Made by a program: the position numbers and the translations under genes
In this document: positions 8,457-17,469 of the stretch, in pieces
How positions within the stretch are numbered: position 1 is the first letter of the stretch
How the letters are laid out: each line of letters starts with the position of its first letter
Notes under the pieces: model-generated
Seen by the model: the letters and a program-made list of their open reading frames with translations, nothing else
Databases searched by the model: none
What the model was told of the DNA's origin: nothing
From: Mucilaginibacter auburnensis
GTDB lineage: Bacteria > Bacteroidota > Bacteroidia > Sphingobacteriales > Sphingobacteriaceae
Assembly: GCF_002797815.1 (NCBI RefSeq)
Contig: NZ_PGFJ01000001.1
Coordinates: 124,001-188,000 of the forward strand
Reading direction: 5' to 3'
Length of the DNA: 64,000 bases

Positions 8457-9080
8457 TCACATTGTAAACATCTTGCGTATAACAACTGCCCTGTCAACAG
8501 CTGCTACGGTTTGATAGTCTGCGCCGCTTTTATAGTTATAAACTGCCGCATCGGCAGCCAATATCATCTGCTTTAACTTTTGCCTTGCTTTAAACAGGTT
8601 TGATTTAGATGTACCCTCGCTAATACTCAACATCTCGGCTATCTCATCATGCGAATACCCATCAATGGCAAATAAATTGAATACCGTACGATAGCTTTGC
8701 GGCAGTTGCTGTACCATTGCCAACAGATCATTATAGCCTAAATTATTATATGGCACAGCATCATCGCTTATGTGTTCTGCTGTTTCCAGATCTTCTGTGT
8801 AGGCAGTTTTTAAATTTGAGCGGTAATAATCAATGGCGGTGTTGGTTAAGATACGCCCCAGCCATGCTTTAAATGAACGATTGCCATCGTAAGCATTAAT
8901 GTTTGTTAGTACCTTGTAAAACGCCATATTCATTACCTCTGATGCTTCGTACCTGTTGGCCGTGTAACGCAAACATATAGACATGGCGAAGCCATAGAAC
9001 GCCTTGTAGAGTTGCTTTTGGCTCCTCCGGTCCTGATCAATACATCCTCTTATTAAGCGGTGTAGTTCTTCGTCGCCCAT
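8457..9080 (-). CDS. ECF-type RNA polymerase sigma factor
   Basis: This 207-residue protein has region 2 at about residues 20-90 (YKAFYGFAMSICLRY, then FKAWLGRILTNTAIDYYR). Region 4 is at about 125-175 (QLPQSYRTVFNLFAIDGYSH and DEIAEMLSISEGTSKSNLF). It directs RNA polymerase to a specific promoter set. It is the first gene of a five-gene minus-strand operon (sigma, anti-sigma/barrel, YceI, DUF5777, Rieske), which probably controls itself. The target promoter motif cannot be derived from a single window. Confidence 0.92.
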   Translation of the reverse strand: MGDEELHRLIRGCIDQDRRSQKQLYKAFYGFAMSICLRYTANRYEASEVMNMAFYKVLTNINAYDGNRSFKAWLGRILTNTAIDYYRSNLKTAYTEDLETAEHISDDAVPYNNLGYNDLLAMVQQLPQSYRTVFNLFAIDGYSHDEIAEMLSISEGTSKSNLFKARQKLKQMILAADAAVYNYKSGADYQTVAAVDRAVVIRKMFTM

Positions 9081-9225
9081 ATATAATGGTTACATGGTAT
9101 ACAGTTAAATGCAATTGTAGGTATCACGGCGCAAAATGTAAAATGGTTGCCTGCACATCATAAAATTATTATAAAATATTGCATATCAGCACTATAAATT
9201 TACTGAACGTTGCAGAAAAACGGGC

Positions 9226-9262
9226 AAAAAAAATCCCGCGGTTTTCCGCGGGAAATTTTTTG
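9226..9262. terminator. Strong hairpin with A/T tails on both sides
   Basis: Arms 9235-9241 (CCCGCGG) and 9246-9252 pair perfectly around TTTT. On the left are nine bases of A/T (a T-run on the minus strand), and AAATTTTTTG follows on the right. It best serves the minus-strand small gene at 9360-9560. Confidence 0.8.
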
Positions 9263-9359
9263 TTAGCCTTACTCGTTCACTTATCCTGTTATCTCCATCA
9301 CCAATCCATTTCTGCACAGGCTAACAATATATTGGCTGACTTTGCAGCCAGCCGGCTAA

Positions 9360-9560
9360 TTAAGGGGCTACGCTGGTGTAACGCGCTTTGCTTAATAACA
9401 AAGCCGTCCACGTAAAGAAAAACAAACAAACCAGCAATATCAGGTTACCGGCTATGTTTGCCGCCGAGCCTTCGTTTACTACAAAATAAACTGATGATAC
9501 AGTTAACACGGTTAATGCCATTGTAATTAATACTGTTGCAAATAATGATTTCACTTTCAT
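9360..9560 (-). CDS. Small membrane protein of unknown function
   Basis: This 66-residue protein has two hydrophobic segments (about 7-27 and 36-57) joined by a short polar turn. I do not recognise the family. That it is a real gene is supported by a clear Shine-Dalgarno sequence, GGAGG five bases before the ATG, rare for this phylum, and by the strong terminator about 100 bp downstream. It lies upstream of the sigma-factor operon on the same strand but behind its own terminator, so it is likely a single-gene unit. Confidence 0.6.
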   Translation of the reverse strand: MKVKSLFATVLITMALTVLTVSSVYFVVNEGSAANIAGNLILLVCLFFFTWTALLLSKARYTSVAP

Positions 9561-9832
9561 AGTTACCTCCGTTGTTTGATGAGATATTTACAAAAGGCTT
9601 GCCAACACAATAAAGTGCTCATTTTAAGTTAAAAACGAGGCATTATTAAGCAATCGGGATAATACGCTGTGAATAGGATTCCCCAATATATGGATGTTTT
9701 GTAACACGGGTGTTACATTTGTTACCAAGCCAAATTCACCTCCTTTTGCAAGAAACTATGGCACTAAATACTTATCAGTAAAAAGTACCACAAACACCCC
9801 GAACAATACCATTAATACTGACCAATAAAGGG

Positions 9833-9840
9833 TAATTTTG
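9833..9840 (+). promoter_or_regulatory. -7 promoter box (TAATTTTG) next to the start codon
   Basis: TAATTTTG matches TAnnTTTG and ends only four bases before the ATG at 9845. This predicts a transcript start at or very near the start codon. No -33 TTTG is evident. Confidence 0.35.
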
Positions 9841-9844
9841 ACAT

Positions 9845-10711
9845 ATGAAGACCAGCATACCCGTATACGATATCTGCAGCCTCACCAACAACACAGAGGA
9901 TGATATACTCATCAACAGGTTTGCTGCTTATCTGGCCAAGCATAAAAATTTGTTTATACCACATAAACACTCTTTTTATCATTTGGTATATTTTACGCAA
10001 GGATCCGGTTCGCAAACCATCGACTTTGAATATGTGCCGGTTAAGCCGCATCAAATATATTTCATGGTGCCGGGGCAGGTACATAACTGGAATTTTGAAG
10101 GTAATGTGGATGGTTATATCATTAACTTCTCTGCGGGTTTCTTCCAGTCATTTTTATTGAAGGCCGGTTATCTGGATGAGTTGCCATTCTTTTCGGGCAT
10201 TGTTGCTGATTCGGTTATTGATATTCCGGTAGATGTACAAGCAAATGCAATTGCACTGTTTGAGCAGTTGGTTACTGAACACGACGGTAATAAACCTTTA
10301 AAGGCCGACATGATACGCGCTACGCTGTTAAAGTTATTTATTACCATTGCACGGCTCACCCCGGCGCAGCGAAACGCGCCAACATATAATTATACACTGT
10401 TGCGTAACTTTCAAAAACTGATAGAGAAGAACTACACTACGCTTAAACTGCCGAAAGAGTATGCCGAGTTGTTGTTTATAACACCCAACCATTTAAACGC
10501 GCTTTGTAATGCCATGCTGGGAATATCGGCAGGCGAAGTGATCCGCAACCGCATAGCGCTGGAAGCTAAACGGCTTTTAATAAACCGGGAACTAACCGTA
10601 GCCGAAATAGCCGATCAGTTAAACTTTGCCGATAACTCGTACTTCACAAAGTTTTTTAAAAAGCAGGCCGGAGTTACGCCCGAGGAGTTTAGAAGAAATA
10701 ATCAAAAATAA
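9845..10711 (+). CDS. AraC-family transcriptional regulator
   Basis: This 288-residue protein has an N-terminal cupin sensor (about 20-110: HKHSFYHLVYFTQGSGSQTI, PVKPHQIYFMVPGQVHNW). The C-terminal double helix-turn-helix of AraC proteins covers about 185-285: IEKNYTTLKLPKEYAE, LTVAEIADQLNFADNSYFTK and FFKKQAGVTPEEFRR. It should bind a small molecule and activate nearby genes. The DUF983 gene follows after one base, so they may be one transcript. The effector is unknown. Confidence 0.9.
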   Translation: MKTSIPVYDICSLTNNTEDDILINRFAAYLAKHKNLFIPHKHSFYHLVYFTQGSGSQTIDFEYVPVKPHQIYFMVPGQVHNWNFEGNVDGYIINFSAGFFQSFLLKAGYLDELPFFSGIVADSVIDIPVDVQANAIALFEQLVTEHDGNKPLKADMIRATLLKLFITIARLTPAQRNAPTYNYTLLRNFQKLIEKNYTTLKLPKEYAELLFITPNHLNALCNAMLGISAGEVIRNRIALEAKRLLINRELTVAEIADQLNFADNSYFTKFFKKQAGVTPEEFRRNNQK

Positions 10712-10712
10712 T

Positions 10713-11141
10713 ATGGAAACTTTAAGTGTTAAACCCATGAAAATATCTCAAACATACGCTCTTATCAATGCAAAATGCCCAAAATGTCGCCGTGGCGATA
10801 TGTTTGCCAATAGCACCTACAGCCTTTCATCGCAAAAAATGAATGAAACTTGTCCGCATTGCGGCTTCAAGTTTGAAATTGAACCCGGCTATTTTTATGT
10901 GGCCATGTTTGTGAGCTATGCCTTTAACGTTGCCCAAATGGTAACATTGGCCGTTGGGTTATATATACTTACCGGCAGTAAAAACCCCTGGTTATATGTT
11001 GGTGTGCTGTTAGGTTCGGCCGTAGTGCTTTCTCCGTTCAACTTCCGTTATTCAAGGGTGGTACTGATGTACTGGCTAACGCCGGGCGTGCATTATGATC
11101 CCGACAGGTCAAGAGACGATTATAAAAGGATAGGCAGCTGA
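10713..11141 (+). CDS. DUF983 family protein (zinc ribbon plus membrane helices)
   Basis: This 142-residue protein has an N-terminal zinc ribbon (CPKCRRGDMF, then CPHCGFKFEIEPGYFYVAM) and two hydrophobic helices at about 68-110, the usual DUF983 architecture. The start METLSV at 10713 lies one base after the AraC stop. The longer frame beginning at 10626 runs inside the AraC gene and is rejected. MKISQT at 10739 is another possible start. Function is unknown for the family. Confidence 0.85.
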   Translation: METLSVKPMKISQTYALINAKCPKCRRGDMFANSTYSLSSQKMNETCPHCGFKFEIEPGYFYVAMFVSYAFNVAQMVTLAVGLYILTGSKNPWLYVGVLLGSAVVLSPFNFRYSRVVLMYWLTPGVHYDPDRSRDDYKRIGS

Positions 11142-11255
11142 AAATATTGAACGCCGGGTATCAGGTAAAATACTTCATCATTCCATATTCGAAATTCGGT
11201 GTTCGATATTAAATTATGTACTTTAGCATGCATCTGTTAACATGCCTGCTATCCA

Positions 11256-12455
11256 ATGAAAAAAATATTCACGCTTGCTTTTGCTGCCTTATTATTTACT
11301 GCGGTATCGTCTTGCCGAAAGAATGACCAGGAAAAAACCATCAATGTGGTTGGTCTTTTTTCGCTTACCGGCAACTGGTCGTCCCTCGGTCTTGCCTCCA
11401 GGGCTGCGTTGGAAGTGGCATCAGATGACATTAACCAGTACCTCACTGCAAAAAATATTAAATACCGTTTAAAATTTATAGTTAACGATACCAAACTTGA
11501 CCCCGAACTGGCCAAAACTTACTTCACCCAAGCAAAAAGAGAAGGCGCTAAATTTATAATAGGACCGCAATCAAGTGCAGAACTAACCGCCTTGAAACCA
11601 TTGATTGATGATGCCGAGCTAATGGTAGTTAGCCAAAGCAGCACCGCGGGCAGCCTGTCCATACCTGATGATGCCATTTTCAGATATTGCCCTCCTGATA
11701 AAATAGAAGGCGCAGCCATGGCTAATACTATTTATACAAAGGGTATAAAAGGATTGGTAACTGTGGCGCGCGATGACGCGGGAAACAAAGGCTTACAGAC
11801 ATCAACAGGTGCGGCGTTTACCGCTAAAGGCGGACAAACCACCGCGCTAACCCCCTACGCTGCCACTGCTCCAAATTATGCTGCTGTTATAGCCTCAATA
11901 AAAGCACAGGTAACCACGCTTAGCGGCACTTATGGCGCAGACAAAGTTGGGGTTTATCTGGCATCGTTTGATGAAGGTGTAGAGCTATTTAAACTGGCGG
12001 CCGCCGATGCCATATTAAGTAACGTTAAATGGTTTGGCAGCGATGGCGTAGCTTTAAGCACTGCCTTTTTATCTGATGCAGCTGCTGCAGACTTTGCTAT
12101 AAAAACAGCCTACTTTGCTCCGGCTTTTGGCTTACCTGTGGCAACCGAAGCGCAATGGAAACCCATAGCAGCCCGCATTAAAGCCAAAACCAATTTAGAG
12201 CCCGATGCTTTTGCTTTAGCCGCCTATGATGCAGCGTGGAGCATTGCACATACATTAGAAGCAACCAACGGTTCTACAATAGATTTTAAGCAAACTAAGT
12301 TTAAATTTACTGAGCAATCAAATGCATATATGGGCATAACCGGCAGTACCACGCTTGATGAAAACGGAGATAGGGCCGCAGGAAGTTTTGACTACTTTGG
12401 AATAGTTAAAGAAGGTTCAAACTACGTGTGGAAACTGGTAGGAAAATCAGAATAA
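11256..12455 (+). CDS. Periplasmic branched-chain-amino-acid-type (PBP1) binding lipoprotein
   Basis: This 399-residue protein has a lipoprotein signal (FTAVSSC, Cys about 20). Its fold resembles LivJ-like type 1 periplasmic binding proteins: INVVGLFSLTGNWSSLGLAS, then IIGPQSSAELTALKPL and VVSQSSTAGSLSIPDDAIFR. These bind amino acids or related ligands, normally for an ABC importer. No permease or ATPase gene is adjacent, so this copy is an orphan and may serve as a sensor or bind a ligand for another system. Expression looks monocistronic. Confidence 0.82.
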   Translation: MKKIFTLAFAALLFTAVSSCRKNDQEKTINVVGLFSLTGNWSSLGLASRAALEVASDDINQYLTAKNIKYRLKFIVNDTKLDPELAKTYFTQAKREGAKFIIGPQSSAELTALKPLIDDAELMVVSQSSTAGSLSIPDDAIFRYCPPDKIEGAAMANTIYTKGIKGLVTVARDDAGNKGLQTSTGAAFTAKGGQTTALTPYAATAPNYAAVIASIKAQVTTLSGTYGADKVGVYLASFDEGVELFKLAAADAILSNVKWFGSDGVALSTAFLSDAAAADFAIKTAYFAPAFGLPVATEAQWKPIAARIKAKTNLEPDAFALAAYDAAWSIAHTLEATNGSTIDFKQTKFKFTEQSNAYMGITGSTTLDENGDRAAGSFDYFGIVKEGSNYVWKLVGKSE

Positions 12456-12908
12456 ATAGTTATTTGCCCACCGTAGTGCAATAGCAGCAATTTTAAACGC
12501 TTCGGTTTAACTCGCTAACCATAACAAATCATAAAAAAGAATAAGTCGCCTATCTTGTGTTACGAGTAACAACGCTCTTCGCAGATAACAAGTAAGATAC
12601 TCCGATACAAACAGCAGGTACAGCAATATGAAAAACAGTTACTAATGCGCTCATAATAATTAAGTTATTGGTTACTATTATAACGCATTATTTTGTGGTT
12701 TAGTTGTGATATTTGATAGAATAAGAAAGAATTAGTTAAATTGTTTAATTGCCAATTAATTGCTGTGAAGTTGCTAACAAAAGTTTAAAAACGTTAAAAA
12801 TATTTTAACGCAGATAAAGCATTTCAGCAGCATCAGGCAATTGTATAAATATTACATCCCTCAAAATCAAAGTGTTTTTTGTATTTTTCGGCAGCTAAAC
12901 TGATCTGT
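12456..12908. other. AT-rich intergenic region
   Basis: About 450 bases without a large gene. The right half is very AT-rich. On the minus strand it holds one possible 34-codon hydrophobic peptide gene at 12550-12654. The last 40 bases probably hold the promoter of the DUF3667 gene (a GTATTTTTCGG stretch near 12880). No RNA gene was recognised. Confidence 0.5.
12550..12654 (-). CDS. Possible 34-residue membrane peptide
   Basis: ATG at 12654 to TAG at 12550 encodes a peptide with one hydrophobic stretch, ALVTVFHIAVPAVCIGVSYLL, and a basic end. Its composition is like single-pass small membrane proteins. There is no Shine-Dalgarno sequence and no clear terminator, and a random ORF of this size is plausible, so this is only a candidate. 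Confidence 0.22.
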   Translation of the reverse strand: MSALVTVFHIAVPAVCIGVSYLLSAKSVVTRNTR

Positions 12909-13745
12909 ATGACACATCCTGCCAATTGTTTGAATTGCTTCGCCGAGTTAAAGGAGCATGATAAATTTTGTTACAATTGCGGGCAGTCTGCGTTACACAC
13001 GCACAAACGCATTACCATGAGTCACATTACTCATGAAGTAATACATGCGCTCACCCATGCCGATAAAGGTTTTTTTTACCTGATAAAAGAACTGGCCACC
13101 CAGCCCGGTTTAACCATAAGGGAATACCTGGCCGGTAAGCATAAAAAATACTTCAACCCCTTCAGCTTCTTTTTTATAGTACTGGGGATATATGTGCTAT
13201 CTAATTCTGTATTGAAACCATTTCATCCGGCCGTGACGTCATACTCGCCTACATCACAAACCGGCCAGGTACAATACCCCAAAGAAATAAAAACACCAAA
13301 ACAACGGGCCAAGTATGACAAAATTCAAACGCGGGTAAGCAAAGCAATGAATTTTTTCAACACCAAAACCAATATAGTACTCTGCATTAGTACGCCGTTT
13401 ATTGCGTTTATAATGTTTTTAATATACCGCAGGCAGTTATTTTACGCCGAACACCTGGTGGTAATAACATTTACCAACACGTTTCTCAACTTGCTGTCTA
13501 TTTTGATATTTACGCCATTGCTTTACATTTTTAAAGACTCCGCAATATCCAACCTCTTAATGGCACTGATGATGTTGGCGCATATAATTTACTTATCTAT
13601 TGTTTACTATAGCGTTTTAGACCGAGCTAAGACTGTTAAAAACTACCTGAAGTGTTTAGGTTCTTCGTTTGTAGCCATACTGGCCTGGGGAATTTTATCT
13701 ATGCTGGTGGTTGGAGGCTACATAACCTATGGCATTCTATTTTAA
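12909..13745 (+). CDS. DUF3667 family membrane protein
   Basis: This 278-residue protein has an N-terminal zinc ribbon (CLNCFAELKEHDKFCYNCGQ). A conserved amphipathic region follows (HADKGFFYLIKELATQPG, then REYLAGKHKKYFNPFSFFF), then four to five membrane helices. These features define DUF3667, a family of unknown function. I use the ATG at 12909, directly before the zinc ribbon; the frame is open ten codons further upstream. A strong shared terminator follows. Confidence 0.82.
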   Translation: MTHPANCLNCFAELKEHDKFCYNCGQSALHTHKRITMSHITHEVIHALTHADKGFFYLIKELATQPGLTIREYLAGKHKKYFNPFSFFFIVLGIYVLSNSVLKPFHPAVTSYSPTSQTGQVQYPKEIKTPKQRAKYDKIQTRVSKAMNFFNTKTNIVLCISTPFIAFIMFLIYRRQLFYAEHLVVITFTNTFLNLLSILIFTPLLYIFKDSAISNLLMALMMLAHIIYLSIVYYSVLDRAKTVKNYLKCLGSSFVAILAWGILSMLVVGGYITYGILF

Positions 13746-13762
13746 TAATACCTTCAAAAGTT

Positions 13763-13786
13763 AAAGGCTCCCAATTGGGAGCCTTT
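13763..13786. terminator. Perfect palindromic bidirectional terminator
   Basis: AAAGGCTCCC (13763-13772) and its exact complement (13777-13786) flank AATT. AACTTTTTAT follows on the right. It lies between the convergent DUF3667 and DUF6358 genes. Confidence 0.85.
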
Positions 13787-13792
13787 AACTTT

Positions 13793-13978
13793 TTATCTTT
13801 TCATATTGCTGCGGATCTCTTTGACCAGCTTAACCTTTAATACAATAAAAATGGCGGCAACAAATACACCGGCGGCAACAAACTCATACCGGTTTTTGGT
13901 AAAGCCCCAGTAAGCCGTCATGAGGGTAATAAATATGCCAATGTTATAGGCCGTGTTAAGTAATATTTTTTTACCCAT
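13793..13978 (-). CDS. Small membrane protein, DUF6358-like
   Basis: This 61-residue protein has two membrane helices (about 8-25 and 32-49) and a basic tail. YNIGIFITLMTAYWGFTKNR and FIVLKVKLVKEIR resemble the DUF6358 family found in Sphingobacteriaceae, recalled from memory. It starts two bases after the rhodanese gene's stop, so the two are co-transcribed. Function is unknown. Confidence 0.7.
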   Translation of the reverse strand: MGKKILLNTAYNIGIFITLMTAYWGFTKNRYEFVAAGVFVAAIFIVLKVKLVKEIRSNMKR

Positions 13979-13979
13979 A

Positions 13980-14294
13980 TTAATACACTACCACATCCGG
14001 GTCTATCTCGGCAGCCCAGGCTAAAATACCACCTTGTAAGTTTGATAAATTGGTAAAGCCCTGCTGCTCCAACTGCATAATAGCAGCAGCACTACGTTTG
14101 CCACTGCGGCACATTACCACTACAGGTTTATCTTTAGCAATTTTATCAGTTTCAATCAAAATGCCGCCCAATGGTATCAGCACCCCACCAAGGTTTGAGG
14201 TTTCGTACTCAAAATCTTCTCTAACATCAATCAGTTGAAAATCTTCTTTGTTATCCAATTTCTCTTTTAATTCCTGTACGGTAATTTCCTGCAT
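13980..14294 (-). CDS. Single-domain rhodanese-like protein
   Basis: This 104-residue protein is one rhodanese domain. LIDVREDFEYE opens it, and the active-site loop is CRSGKRSA with the catalytic Cys near residue 71. Such proteins move sulfur from thiosulfate or persulfides to cyanide or protein acceptors. It leads a two-gene minus-strand unit with the DUF6358-like gene. Confidence 0.9.
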   Translation of the reverse strand: MQEITVQELKEKLDNKEDFQLIDVREDFEYETSNLGGVLIPLGGILIETDKIAKDKPVVVMCRSGKRSAAAIMQLEQQGFTNLSNLQGGILAWAAEIDPDVVVY

Positions 14295-14406
14295 GGTTTT
14301 AATAATTTATCAGGGTCAAAGGTAAGCGTTATGTGTTAAATATTTACGCCATACTTTTGTAACAATAAAGGCCTTACGGCGTTTTATTTTATATTATAGC
14401 ATACTG

Positions 14407-15525
14407 ATGGATAAAGTTACCCGGTTTTTTTGGTTCTGCTCGGGCGCGCATGTTGACATTTTAAAGAAATACCCTGCTGAACACAATAAATATGTGGGCA
14501 TAGGGGCCACTATATTTTTCACCGCTTTATTCGCGGCACTTTCGGGCGGTTATGCCATGTATTTTGTTTTTAACGGCGATGCTTTTGCCGTTGGCTTCGC
14601 CATATTATTTGGCTTGCTCTGGGGTACAGCCATTTTTAATATGGACCGTTACATTGTATCAAGTATCAACAAAGATGGCAGTACCAATAAGCAAATTTTA
14701 CAGGCTACCCCCCGTATACTGTTGGCCATTATGATAGGTGTTGTTATTTCGCGTCCGCTGGAGTTGAAGATCTTTGATAAAGAAATTCGCCAGAAATTAA
14801 AAACAGCTTATCTGAAAGGGCAAAACCGTAAGATAGATACGCTGCAAAAAACCTATACACAAAAGTATGCCATGGAGCTTTCTAAAGGCGCCGAGTTGCG
14901 TAAAGAAAAAGATTCATTAGAAAAAGACATTAATCGCTCACGCTTTCAACTCAATCAGGAAGTTTTTGGCGATAAAACCAACCAAACATCGGGTATTACG
15001 GGCTATGGCACCTACGCCAAGCAAAAGGAATCGGTTTTAAAGGAAAAGCAGGATAGACTGAAAACTGTTACTGATGAAGTGGAGCGCATGGATCAATACC
15101 TCGGTCAGCGGAAAGATTTTGAAGGATTGACCAACCTCCGTTTATTTTCCGACAAACAGCTGGACAGCCTGGCCAACATAGCCGGCTTTGCCGACCGTAA
15201 CTGGGCTTTGGGGCAACTTACTTATAATGAGAACGGCACGCGGGATCTGGATACCTATCTGGCCATATCTTTTATAGGCTATCTTTTTATCTTATTTGAG
15301 TGTTTGCCTGTGTTGGTAAAGCTCATGTCTCCAAAAGGTGCTTATGATGTTGCCATTGCCAAAATGGGCGAAGCAGACATACACTATGCCGAACGGGATA
15401 AGGAACGCGACATGGCCATAACCGACAGCGTTTTTGATCACCATTTAGATGCTGATGTTACCAACCGTAAAAAGGCACTCATGGGGCAGTCTGAAGCTAA
15501 TATGGAGCGCTACCGGCATAGGTAA
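14407..15525 (+). CDS. DUF4407 family membrane protein
   Basis: This 372-residue protein opens with MDKVTRFFWFCSGAHVDILK, the typical DUF4407 beginning. Two pairs of membrane helices flank a long charged coiled-coil region (about 130-250). The AIFNMDRYIVSSI motif and the final helix near YLFILFECLPVLVKLM also fit the family. The location is the inner membrane; no biochemical function is established. It is divergent from the rhodanese gene. Confidence 0.85.
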   Translation: MDKVTRFFWFCSGAHVDILKKYPAEHNKYVGIGATIFFTALFAALSGGYAMYFVFNGDAFAVGFAILFGLLWGTAIFNMDRYIVSSINKDGSTNKQILQATPRILLAIMIGVVISRPLELKIFDKEIRQKLKTAYLKGQNRKIDTLQKTYTQKYAMELSKGAELRKEKDSLEKDINRSRFQLNQEVFGDKTNQTSGITGYGTYAKQKESVLKEKQDRLKTVTDEVERMDQYLGQRKDFEGLTNLRLFSDKQLDSLANIAGFADRNWALGQLTYNENGTRDLDTYLAISFIGYLFILFECLPVLVKLMSPKGAYDVAIAKMGEADIHYAERDKERDMAITDSVFDHHLDADVTNRKKALMGQSEANMERYRHR

Positions 15526-15585
15526 TTACTGGCTTAATGCGGTTGTTTCGGTTTTTATTTTAATTTTACAGTAATTAACTGAATA

Positions 15586-17463
15586 ATGAAAAAACTGCCC
15601 TTAATGCTGGCTTATGCTGCGCTGTCAATTTGCGCTGCCTTTGCTCAGCCCGCCCCCAAACCCATTTACTATACTGTATCGTTCCTCAATGCCGCGCATC
15701 ATGAGGCAGAGATAACGCTTACCATACCAAAAGCACCTACCGGAATTATTGATCTGCGCATGAGCCGGTCTTCGCCGGGACGATATGCCACGCATGAGTT
15801 TGGCAAAAATGTTTACAATGTAAAAGCATTTGATCCTGATGGCACGCCATTGCTTATTAATCAGGTTGAGGGCGACCATTATGAAATTGCTGAGCATGGC
15901 GAAGCAGTAAAGGTAAGTTACACCCTGTTTGCCAACTGGACAGATGGTACTTATGCAAGCGTTGATGCCAGTCATGCGCATTTAAATATGCCGGCTGTAT
16001 TTTTATTTATAAACAACCTTGGCCAGGAAAAGCGCGAGATAAGGGTTGAATTTAATGACCTGGATAAGTACGGCTGGAAGGTAGCAAGCCAATTAAAGCA
16101 TGAGGGCGTAAATGTTTATTCTGCACCCAACTTTCAATACTTGATGGACAGCCCAACCGAGCTCTCAGCATATAAAACGAGCAGTTGGGAAGTGGCTAAT
16201 CCGGACGGAAAAAAGCAAAAAATAAACCTCACCATACATTCAGCTGATGACCAAAGCACTATTGACGCCTTTGGTAAAATGGTGCAAAAGGTAACGCTCG
16301 AAGAACAGGCCGTTTTTGGCGAGCTACCTGCTTATGATTACGGCCAATACACCTTTTTAGAAGATATTTATCCCTCAAACTCGGGCGATGGCATGGAGCA
16401 CAGAAACTCCACCTGTATTGTTGATGCTTCCGAAAAAGTAGCAGGGAATGAAATTGGCCTGTTGGGCACCTTCTCGCATGAGTTTTTCCATGCCTGGAAT
16501 GTAGAACGTATCAGGCCAAAAACACTGGAGCCTTTTAACTTTACCCACGCCAACATAAGCAATGAGCTTTGGTTTGCCGAGGGTTTTACCCAATACTATG
16601 GCGAACTGATACTTACCCGTGCCGGCTTTTACACCAGCGATGAGTACACACGGGTGGTAGGCGGTTTGGTGAACGCTATTTTAAACACACCGGGAGCGGC
16701 CAAATATTCGGCTGTTGAGATGAGCCGTAAAGCCGTATTTACTGATGCAGGTGTTTCTATTGATCCTAATAACTACCTTAATAATTTCACCAGTTATTAT
16801 ACCTATGGTGGCGCAATTGCCTTAGCGCTTGACCTTAAACTGCGCAGCGATTTTAACCTAACTTTAGATGATTACATGCGCGCCGTTTGGCTGGAAAGAG
16901 GCAAAAAAATGAAGCCTTACACCGTTGCAGATTTGCAAGACGAGTTAGCCAAACTAACCAAGGACGCTAAATTTGCCACAGACTTTTTTAAACGCTTTGT
17001 AAACGGAACTGATAAGAATGATTATAACGCCTTATTGGTTAAAGCCGGCCTGATTATGCGTAAAGCGCAACCGGGCAAAGCCTGGATTGGCCTGTCTTCA
17101 GCTTCTATAAGGGGCCGTTCGGGTCAGGTGCAGGCAACAGGCAGTACTGGCTTGACCCTTATAGGCAATTCGTTAATGGGGTCGCCAATTTATAATGCAG
17201 GTATTGACGCGGGCGATGTAATATTAACAGCCGACGGAAAAAAGATCACCGACCCGGCATCTTTCAATCAGGTTATTAATAATAAAAAACCGGGTGATAA
17301 GGTACAGGTTACCTACCGCAACCGTGCCGGCGATCATGAAGCCACCATCACGCTTACAGAAAATCCGGCGTTTGAAATTATTACATTTGAAAAAGCAGGC
17401 ATGCAGCCAAACGCCGCCCAACTCGCTTTCAGAAACAACTGGCTATCATCTAAAATAAAATAA
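15586..17463 (+). CDS. M61-family metallopeptidase with PDZ domain
   Basis: This 625-residue secreted protein has a signal peptide (SICAAFAQPAP), an N-terminal beta domain and a gluzincin core. The zinc motif HEFFHAWN is at residues 298-305, with the downstream Glu ligand in FAEGFTQYY. A PDZ domain covers about 500-600 (IDAGDVILTADGKKI). This matches glycyl aminopeptidases of family M61. The M28 peptidase gene follows after 6 bp, so the pair probably works together on peptides in the periplasm. Confidence 0.9.
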   Translation: MKKLPLMLAYAALSICAAFAQPAPKPIYYTVSFLNAAHHEAEITLTIPKAPTGIIDLRMSRSSPGRYATHEFGKNVYNVKAFDPDGTPLLINQVEGDHYEIAEHGEAVKVSYTLFANWTDGTYASVDASHAHLNMPAVFLFINNLGQEKREIRVEFNDLDKYGWKVASQLKHEGVNVYSAPNFQYLMDSPTELSAYKTSSWEVANPDGKKQKINLTIHSADDQSTIDAFGKMVQKVTLEEQAVFGELPAYDYGQYTFLEDIYPSNSGDGMEHRNSTCIVDASEKVAGNEIGLLGTFSHEFFHAWNVERIRPKTLEPFNFTHANISNELWFAEGFTQYYGELILTRAGFYTSDEYTRVVGGLVNAILNTPGAAKYSAVEMSRKAVFTDAGVSIDPNNYLNNFTSYYTYGGAIALALDLKLRSDFNLTLDDYMRAVWLERGKKMKPYTVADLQDELAKLTKDAKFATDFFKRFVNGTDKNDYNALLVKAGLIMRKAQPGKAWIGLSSASIRGRSGQVQATGSTGLTLIGNSLMGSPIYNAGIDAGDVILTADGKKITDPASFNQVINNKKPGDKVQVTYRNRAGDHEATITLTENPAFEIITFEKAGMQPNAAQLAFRNNWLSSKIK

Positions 17464-17469
17464 ACACTT

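Noticed and set aside
9179..9415. A 78-codon plus-strand frame near the sigma operon
   Set aside because: It contains the strong terminator at 9226-9262 and overlaps the better-supported minus-strand small membrane gene.
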